Positions 53,484 through 64,000 of a DNA stretch of 64,000 bases are shown here, in pieces (the first letter of the stretch is position 1; each line of letters begins with the position of its first letter). A program made the position numbers and the translations under genes. This DNA comes from Syngnathus acus (Eukaryota > Chordata > Actinopteri > Syngnathiformes > Syngnathidae), in contig NC_051088.1 of assembly GCF_901709675.1 (NCBI RefSeq), positions 15,428,193-15,492,192 on the forward strand, read 5' to 3'. Below the pieces are notes generated by a model. It saw only the letters and a program-made list of their open reading frames with translations, did no database searches and was not told the DNA's origin.

Positions 53484-55169
53484 AAAAAAGAAAGTGCCTT
53501 ATCCAAGCTTGTGCGAGTGTTCTTCCGTAAAACAAATATTCCAACCTGATAATATTAAGAAGAAAAAAACATACATTAAAAAATGGGAAATCGTCCCATG
53601 TTCCGTTTGCGTGAGCGCGTGGCGTGCGCCGGTCAGCTTCCTCATCACTTCACTTCACCCTCGCTTGATTCCAATATTTCTCGCGTCAAATCTTTTGTGT
53701 TATACCACGTTTCCGGCCTTTCTTTCAAAATAAACAGGATATGGTAACTAACGGTGGCAATAATACTTTAAGTTCTTTTGGAACTTCTAGTAAAACTACA
53801 AGTCCTGATTTAACGCCTTCGATTAAGTAGAAGAAGCAAAGTGCAGGATAATGTTTTACTGTCACCAGAGAATTAGAAGTACTCCTGTATTTAAGTAAAA
53901 TTAATAATAATAAAATAACTGGCATATTTTTAAGTATGAAAATATAAAATAACTTTACCACAGGCAAACTATTCGTACCTAGAAATAAAGATACTTTGGT
54001 GGCAAAGAATGGAAAAGAAACTTGGGCCACTGATTCAAGTCGTTTACATAAGAGAAAAAGTACAGACTCTGAAATGTTCTTGAGTTCAAAAAGAAAAATT
54101 ACATTGACAATTACATACAGAGGCGGTACTCACACGTTGGCCTATTTAAGTAGAGCACAGGTATTTGTGTAAAAAAGAACACTGGTATAAATGGCACAGA
54201 TTAAACTCCTGTATTTAAGAAGTAAAATAGCCGTATGAAATGTACTGCGTATCTACACATTAATTAGGAGCCGATTAGAATAAATGTAATTTCACCGGGC
54301 TGCCTCAAACGCAGTAAAATATGATATGAAAAATAAATATGTAATTAAAAGTGTGGCGGAGATGATTGTACATTTTTTGGTTACGAAGAATCGTGAAAGA
54401 TAGTCAGTCAATTTTACAAAAACGTTGGTGCCTCTATTTTAAAAAGTCTAAAAAGCCTGCACGTTACTGCACCGTAGCGACACTATGCTGTACGGCAATG
54501 CGTGACGTCAGCACCGTCATGTGGATTGATGGAGAGTTACACCCTTTCGGCTCATGAAATATTTTTTTTATTGGGGTGTTGTTTTTTGCGTCACCTCACT
54601 TGCACTCGGTGCTTGTTTGCTACAGGTCACATTATATTTCTGTTCTGACCACCAGTAAGCTAGCAAAAATGGTAACATTAAAATGTAACTTAAGCTCAGT
54701 TACCCTATTTAGAATCAATCAATCAATTAATCAATCAATCATTAAATTAGTCTAAAAATAAAATCGAGCTTTCAAGTAGATGCTCGGGCCACGCATCACT
54801 TTCCCAGTTGCACACAATTTTTTTTTTTTTTAGTCACTTTAAAAAAAAAATCAAATTTCAGGGAGAAAGAATGATAATTACAGCGTTTTTATTACTGTCA
54901 AATGTCAAACTGCCTGAGAACTTAAATCAAGCAACAAAGGCAAACGAGTCAAACTAAATTATGAGCACCCTTAATTTAATTTAAGGGCCTTAAATCTGCT
55001 CTAACCGCGCAAGGTGAGGGTCACGTTACTGGCTGACACAGGCTGTAAAAGAACATGTGGTTACGAGAGAACAAACATGTGGACATCTGTTTGAAAGCTC
55101 CATAAATGCTGGAATTGTTTGTTGTTTCTGCTACGGGGATCGGTTTGTCTCCTGGGAGGTCCAAGGTGG

Positions 55170-55265
55170 GTGTGGACTGATGCGTCGAGGGGGAGGCGCT
55201 CTGAGGGTCAGGGGGAGGATGGTGGTGGTGGTGGTGGGGATTCTGGTGTACAGGTTGTGAGGGGG
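55170..55265 (+). other. G-rich stretch with G-quadruplex potential
   Basis: Several GGG or longer runs with short gaps (GAGGGGGAGGCG, CAGGGGGAGGATGG), followed by a TGG triplet repeat (GGTGGTGGTGGTGGGGA). No gene is attached to it. Confidence 0.5.
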
Positions 55266-55796
55266 CGGTGTTCTCCTCCAGGATCTCGACCAGATTGCTG
55301 AGTGGAAGCAGATGTTGAGTTTGATGACATCATGACATCTTGGGGGTTTCCTTCTCTGCTTGTGTGCTTTGTTGAGTTGCTTAACTGTGTGACCCTGTGT
55401 TTGTAGGGGGGGGGGGTACATGTGTATAAATATTATGACGGTGTATGAATATAACATGAATGTGCTCGCTTCTGGGACATCACATGGAGGAATGTCAAAC
55501 AGGCTACTACAACAAACCTAAAAGAAAATGAAATGTGATGAACCGTTTTTTTCTGAAGTGCAATTAGTGTAGGTTGGCCCAAAACCAAAGTCAAAACAAC
55601 GGGGGGTGCCACACAATTTATTTTCTTCAATATTACACCTATAAAGTAGTATGCTCCCACTATCGCACTGAGTTTTTTGTTTGTTTGTTTTGCCCAGTTG
55701 TAACTCACGCTTGTTGTTTTCTGTGTAAATCCACTTTTGAACACTAGATGGCAGCGTCTTATTGGGTTTTGCATTGTGTGAGTCAGAAAGAAGACT

Positions 55797-55853
55797 GTTA
55801 TTATTATTATCATCATCATCATCATCATTACATTATTATTGTTATTATTATTA

Positions 55854-55884
<31 letters not shown>
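55797..55884. repeat. (TTA)n / (TCA)n trinucleotide microsatellite
   Basis: TTATTATTATTA, then TCATCATCATCATCA, then TTATTATTG-type units, about 88 bp. It yields spurious homopolymeric Tyr/His/Asn open frames. Confidence 0.95.
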
Positions 55885-57849
55885 ATTCCTTGGCTGCTGC
55901 TATCCAGTTTTCTACAACTCTGCCCATCTCTCTGTCTTTGCATTTCAATCATGAGGCAGACCTTAAATTCAGTTTGAGGTTTCCTCTCTTAGAGGGAGTT
56001 TTTGTTTGCCTCCGATAACAAATTGGTTATCCTGTCAAGTGCAGTTGGTTTTCCTTTATGTATGAGGAGTGTGGATCTTGAACTCGTTGTGTAAAGTCCC
56101 TTAACATAAGTCTTGTGGTGACAACCCAAAACAATTGGAACTAAATAATATTAATAATAATATTCCTTGCAATTTACAAGTTGTTTTTTGGCAGTTTACA
56201 GATTACTATTGTTGAAGCAAATCAGTCAAGAATTCATTGTATCTCTGTAGCGTACGTTTTTACAGAATCGACTTAGCGTCGAGACTATGGTTGTTTCACA
56301 ATTGGCAAGGTGGCTGCCACTTGGGCTACGTTCGTAAATCATAATGGTACTGCTCATTTTCCATTCACACATATGTTCCAGCCAAGAATGCGCCCATAAT
56401 TATTGTCTGCATTTGAAATATGAACGGCAGATTTTTCCAAATACATTATAGCCTGTCAGACAATAATACATGGATGATTAATCCTAAAAGAGTGTTTCAG
56501 ACAAATATCAAGGGTACCTGTTTTTACAGGTGCAGATCTCGTGCCTGCGTCAAGGCACCCTTTGTTACTTATGTTCAGTATACATATATGATCATCCTTA
56601 AATGCTGTTTTACTTGCTCAGTGTTTAGAAATTCCCACATGAGCCTTGAAAGACCAGCAGGTGTTTCTGCAGGAACATCTACAAATGTGGTCGAGATAGA
56701 TGGTTCTTGAGACAGTTTCAAACTCCCCCGAGATCACTACGCCCCCGTCCCATAAAAATACACATACTATATATAACTTGGATTCTTTTACAGTTTCAAG
56801 ATTCCCCCAGACTTTTCAAACATCAACAGTTGCATGCTTTTGCGAGAACCTGAGCAAATGTGGTAGGGACACACACTGTTCTCAGACATGGTTACTATTT
56901 TGGTTATTTTTTATCACTGACAAAAATGCATAAAATTTGACCCAAACAAATTGTATGAGAGGGTTGAAAATAAGTAATTAGAGAAAATGGCATGAGGAGT
57001 AATAACCCCTCTAGTTTCATAAGTTCACCACTTCAACTCAACCACAACAAGCTCTAACTAGTTGTGACGGCAAAGCAGTTGCAAGTTCCTTTGACAAACT
57101 TGAATAAAACGATCTGGCTCTTGCACACAAAACCACCCGAGACAAATGAAAGAGTCTTCCGGCGCCTCCACAAGGGTCTTGACAGCTTTTCCAGAAACCG
57201 CCAAGACAAAAGTATTTTTTGCAAAAAGAAAAAAGAAAAGGCCTCTGCTTTTTGCCTTACAGTAATAACAATCAGTCATTCTCTCCACCAGTCACCAGAT
57301 GGCATCCATCATGGCAATGGAGCTTTTATTGTGAGAACGCGGGAAACTAAAACGGTGCGAGAGCGATATCCATCTTGTTGTCTCAAGGGACACACGCTGA
57401 GAGGAATTGAGTTTAATGAGAAACAAGGACCGTTTAACTCCACGTAGAAATGGAAACAGCACTGCGCGCCACACACATAAGAGACACAGTATTGCGTGCA
57501 TACACACCATATGCCCCCCACTTAGACTACACATTCTACAGATGCTACAAAAGTAGCCACAAAACACTCCATTTGTGTTTGCAAACAATGATCAGACTCA
57601 AATCACAATTATTGATATTTTGTATAGTCTTTTGAAAGATTGATTTAAGACGTTTTACGGATCTACGAAACCTCTGCTAAGTATTTATGATACTCAACAT
57701 AGACTTGAGCTACTTTGTTTACAATTAAAAATCGGAATTCCCAAGGGTGTGTGGCTCTTGTTTTGTTTCGAAAAGAAAATATTTTTTGTGTGGTTGCACT
57801 TATTAAGCTTCATGTCTGTTGTGCGTGTACTAGTGAATATAAGAAAGTA

Positions 57850-58156
57850 CCGTATTTTCCGCACTATAAGGCGCACCTAAAAACCTCCAATTTTCTCAAA
57901 AGCCGACATTGCGCCTTATAATCAGGTGCACTTTATATATGGACCAATATTGAGCCACTACAGCAGGCGTGTCCAAAGTCCGGCCCGTGGGCCAAATGTA
58001 TATATCTTATATATGGACAAAGTTTTAAAATGGGCCATTTATTGAAGGTGCGCCTTATAATCCGGTGCGCCTTATATATGGACAAAGTTTTAAAATGGGT
58101 CGTTCTTTGAAGGTGCGCCTTATAATCCGGTGCGCTTTATAGTGCGGAAAATACGG
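57850..58156. mobile_element. Tc1/mariner-type miniature element with nested fragment
   Basis: Terminal CCGTATTTTCCGCACTATAA and its reverse complement TTATAGTGCGGAAAATACGG are perfect, and both ends are flanked by TA (57848-57849, 58157-58158). The interior has a direct repeat of about 62 bp (58011-58071 and 58073-58137, TATGGACAAAGTTTTAAAAT) and, near 57960-57995, a piece GCAGGCGTGTCCAAAGTCCG that resembles the hAT-type ends. No coding capacity. Same family as 11781-12651. Confidence 0.88.
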
Positions 58157-61100
58157 TAATAGGCAAGACAGACATTGGCTTTGGAACAATGAGAAAACTG
58201 TGACGTTAGCAAAGCTAACTACGGTGCAAGTGCAAGCACCGAGTGCATAGTAGCTAAAGTGCAAATTTATGTTGTTACTGAGCAATATCGTAAAACTTGA
58301 TTTATGACTTATTTAACCCGATGAATGAATTGAAAATGAAATTTAGTGGCGACCCGACTCAACTTGCTCAGTTTACGCCACAGTGAGGTAGGACGAAATT
58401 TGAAACTTACTGATGACTTCCACATACAGTGTGGGACTAAACCACTACTGTTAATAATACGTAATTTTATATTTCTTTTTTTTTTTTGAGGGGTTGGACC
58501 TGTTTGTGCTCTTCTGGCAATTCGTGATACATTCAAGGATTTTTTTTGTTACATAACAAAGCACAGCTGCAGCCAGTTAACTGGCCAATAAATGTTACAG
58601 CGGTGTCACACGTGAGGCCCCACCAGTACTAAACTTTAATGTCCATTTCTGGCTCCCATAAAAAAAATCTTCCACTCACTTGTAGAGTCAATGTGTCGTC
58701 CAGTTCCATGACTGGATGACCTGAGATGTTAACAAACTCGTGTCAACAAGACCTGCTGCTTCACTCATCGGTTTGTGGGGGTGGATCCGCAAGGCGACTG
58801 AAAAGGAAATTAGGAATATGAGAGTCAAACATGTCTGCGTGGGTCCTTTCCAGGCAGTTCCCCTGACCAAGGAGCTGAAAGGAGATCTGGTTATCATCCC
58901 CAGTTGCAGAAGCAGTGGAGGTTCTCAGGAATAGGTTAAAAGTAGGCCACAAATTTGGTGGTGGGAACTAAGAAAGGGTAGATTTTTCCCCTTCCAGCCT
59001 CTCCATCCAAAAAGACAGATTTCTGTAATGTGTCTGTTAGAACGTAAACTAAATAGAGGGATAACACTTTTGTAATTTCATGCTTTAATTAAATTCACTT
59101 GCTGCTGCTTCGGTTGTGCTCGCCTTGGTCACAGTCATACTGGCAAACAAAAAAGAGCTAGCGTTAGCTCTTCGCCATTCAATAAGCAAATATGAGCTGT
59201 TTTGCAGAGGATGAAGAATTAATGCCTGTAAGCGTTGTAATATTGTCTGTTTACATGTCTTGCTCCTCCATTTGTGTTCAAATATCCATTGCTTAAAGGT
59301 AAATACCAGAGAGTGAATACTTATGCCACAACCTACACTGGCCATTTGCTGAGAGGTCACCTTTGCAAGTCGCTGCAAAGGTAATGACAATGCCGCATCA
59401 ATGCGCTTGGATCATTGGCCTGATCTGCCACAGGGTCTTCAGGAATGCTGCTTGCCGCACCCGTGGCCAACAAGCTTAGACGAGCACGAAGGAAGATGGC
59501 AGATTACATAACTGGATTTGATGGGAAACAGCTTGGCAGCTCAAGGCTGCATGTCCTATAAATGCCGCCTCAAGGTACAGTTCCAGTCAAAGAGTCACCA
59601 CATGTCCAAAAAACTCCATCCAAGGATGTCAATCAGCCAGAAACTTCAACGGCTGAAAATCTTGTTTTGCTTCGGTTTTAAATTTCACTTGAAGCAGGTC
59701 TAAAAATTTCAAAAATCAATACTAATGTGAGTATTGGTATCGATACCAAACGGCTAGTCTCGATTCTTTCTTATTCCTATGATTTTGGTTATTTTCAAAT
59801 AATCTGTACAGTGACGGACTTGATACGTTAAGAGTCATTTGCTTTGTTGGAGCTTTTCTATCTACACGATATTGGTTTATTTTTGTGGCACAACATAAAA
59901 TATACTGTCGGAGTGAGAATATACTTGAAGTTGACTGCAAGTAAACTACCTGCAAGCAGAGCGTGCAATTTTTTTTCCTCTTATCTTCTCTCTGACTGGC
60001 AGCGGAAAGGAAGCCTAACAATGGTAAATAAGGTTGCAAGGATTATCTTATGTAACTAATCCAATCAAAACAAGCTCAAAGAAGGTGTCTGGACTAAAGG
60101 AATTTAAAAGAGGCAGAGACTAAGAATATGCAGATTACCACTATGTACTTTGTACAATGCTATTTAAATCAACAACACTGGTTTTTCCATTGAAGGTAAT
60201 TGGTCACAGTTAAGAACCCAACAAGAATGTTTAATTTGCTCAAAAGATATTGTTTAATAGAACAAGCAATTCAAAATAGCATAATATTTAAAAGTATAGG
60301 TATCTGCAATACTGGCACCAATATTTACTTGATACCAAAATCTCAGGTAGTATCGCACAGTTCTATTTAACGAATCACTGAGTCATCTCTCCCTAATCCA
60401 CCATGCATTTATACTGTCATGGAATTATACTGCAGATTTTTGCTATTCATGGTCTGATCTGGTTCCTATCACCTGTGAGTATATTGTATAAAATGTCTAT
60501 TGTGTTTTTTACAGCACAAATTGGTGGGAGACAGCATGTCATTTGCTGCTTTTCATCAATTATTTACAAACCTGAAGAAAAAAAAACTGCTTGATCCAAA
60601 ACCATTGTTTTAGTGGCAGTTGTACTAGCTGGTGGGTGTTTTTTCAAAAGCCAAACTTTTCACACAGCCCCGAACCTCCCCCCATTTTGCATTTGATGGG
60701 TGCAGAATGATGGGAGTTCAAACCAGGCGCCAATGCAGTGCCACTCTTATTGAAATGAATCATGCCAACAGAGTTTTTCCATGTTTTTTTCAGGAATGGC
60801 TGATGGCCCGGTGTTACATAACCGTGACAGACTCAAGCTTACGTCCTTATGCTGACATGATTTCCTGCTGATGTTTTCATTACCTCTCCTCCTGGATTCC
60901 CCATTGTGGTAAATCGTTTGTCATCATTTTCCCTTTTAAAAAAATATCCCCCCGCTAAAGGCAAATGTATGCGCTCATTGGCTACTTTATGTTTGTTCGA
61001 GACATCAAATAGACACTTGGGGTTATAATAGCCTTGATGGAATAATTAATTGAAAAAAATATTCGATAGCTTGCATATTTGAACTGAGGTATTGCTTTTG

Positions 61101-61218
61101 TTCCAGCACATTATTTGTTTGAATTCTGATCCTCGGGAAAAAAAAAACATTTACTCAGTGCTCATTGATGTTTGAAGTAAGCGAATATCTCCAAACATTA
61201 TGAAAAATAATTGAAGTC

Positions 61219-61224
61219 TTTATT
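61219..61224 (-). terminator. Probable poly(A) signal of abi3bp
   Basis: TTTATT on the plus strand (AATAAA on the minus strand), about 610 bp past the abi3bp stop at 61831. Confidence 0.4.
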
Positions 61225-61830
61225 TGTTCAAATATAAACACAACCATATTTTCACACTGTATAAAATTGGAAAAGAGCTTCCGGTGCTTTCATGCCATCA
61301 AAATAACATTATACACACAAAACGTATACTTGAACAATTACAAGTAAATACAAATGACATTCGGAAAACCAACAATTTTTTGGGCAAAAAGTTACTTGTA
61401 TACAGAAGAAAAGCACCCTGTTGTTCCACCTTTTAGACTTACAATGTTAATGCACACATTTAAAACCAGTCAAATTGTGTCATCTTTAACAGCACCCCGC
61501 AAGAGAAGCTGACCCAATATAGCTGATTTAACATTCTGCTATTTACATGGACATGCATGTTTAGCAAGTTAAAGCAGCAAAATACAAAAGCTTGGCTGCT
61601 GCTTTAAGCTACCAACATTTTCAGGACAGTAAATTCTCCGTGTACCCAGAGAAAGACATTTCTGATGTGCAAATTGCAAATATAGAAGTTTCATTTCCAC
61701 ATTGATGAGGTAACGTCCAACTGAGTTGTTCATTTTAGAGTTCCGCATGTGTTAGCCAGCGACACTTGTCACCATGGCAAAGGTCAAATAATGTCCCAGA
61801 GCAGAATATGACCTGGCAAAAAATCATGAC

Positions 61831-63762
<1,932 letters not shown>

Positions 63763-64000
63763 CTAAAACAGCCAAACCACATCACACGTCATCACTCATC
63801 AAAACAAGAATATAACTCACACCTTCCTTATTACATTTTGACAGACGGAAAATCTGTTAGATGTGGAACACCACTTTAATAATTCCCATCCACAGTTGAG
63901 GCGCTGAGTCTTTCCCATATGAGAGTGAACAAGTCACGGCAGAAAGCTGAAAGCTGAAAGGCAATAAGGCCTGCAGCCACATTCCTTCCGATTAGCTTTG

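Larger units (their letters stand above)
53431..61830. other. 8.4-kb gene-free spacer between bcor and abi3bp
   Basis: I find no coding region with family resemblance on either strand. Contents are the bcor 5' flank with possible upstream non-coding exons, AT-rich DNA with an ATCA-type tract at 54711-54742, a G-rich stretch (55170-55265), a TTA/TCA microsatellite (55797-55884), a mariner-type miniature element (57850-58156), and from about 61200 to 61830 the probable abi3bp 3' UTR. Confidence 0.6.

Noticed and set aside
55433-55977. Frames with poly-Asn, poly-Tyr and poly-Ile
   Set aside because: Translations of the TTA/TCA microsatellite.
58740-58952. Overlapping frames on both strands near 58.8 kb
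   Set aside because: No family resemblance and no splice partners; length is within chance.

Overview
This is nuclear DNA from a ray-finned fish. The genes are split by introns with GT..AG boundaries, the proteins are vertebrate families (opsin, claudin, Frizzled, PFTAIRE kinase, BCOR, ABI3BP), and the spacers are full of (CA)n tracts and short DNA transposons of types common in teleosts. A TMT-type opsin and short introns fit a compact, probably percomorph genome. I cannot name the species.

Layout from left to right: lrrfip1 (+, 5' end outside the window, two alternative 3' ends); a TMT-family opsin (-, 4 exons, complete); a 4 kb repeat cluster (about 15.9-19.9 kb) built on a 235-bp tandem unit that can fold into a hairpin; dph3 (-, 3 exons, complete); an intronless claudin-22/24-like gene (+); intronless fzd7 (-); a spacer with two hAT-like miniature elements and a roughly 1 kb transposon remnant coding a THAP domain; cdk15 (-, 13 coding exons); a BCOR-family corepressor (-, 12 coding exons seen, with a long tail after the PUFD domain); an 8.4 kb spacer without genes; and the 3' ten exons of abi3bp (-, running off the right edge).

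The genes are not an operon. fzd7 and cdk15 are also neighbours in the human genome (established knowledge), so that pair is conserved synteny. The rest looks like an ordinary gene neighbourhood with functions in cytoskeletal and innate signalling (LRRFIP1), light sensing (opsin), diphthamide synthesis (DPH3), tight junctions (claudin), Wnt reception (FZD7), kinase signalling (CDK15), Polycomb repression (BCOR) and extracellular matrix (ABI3BP).

Exon boundaries were placed by eye from splice sites, reading-frame phase and family similarity. For the complete genes every junction was checked to keep frame. No transcript data or database searches were available. The most unusual content is the hairpin satellite cluster and the THAP-bearing element with two convergent genes.
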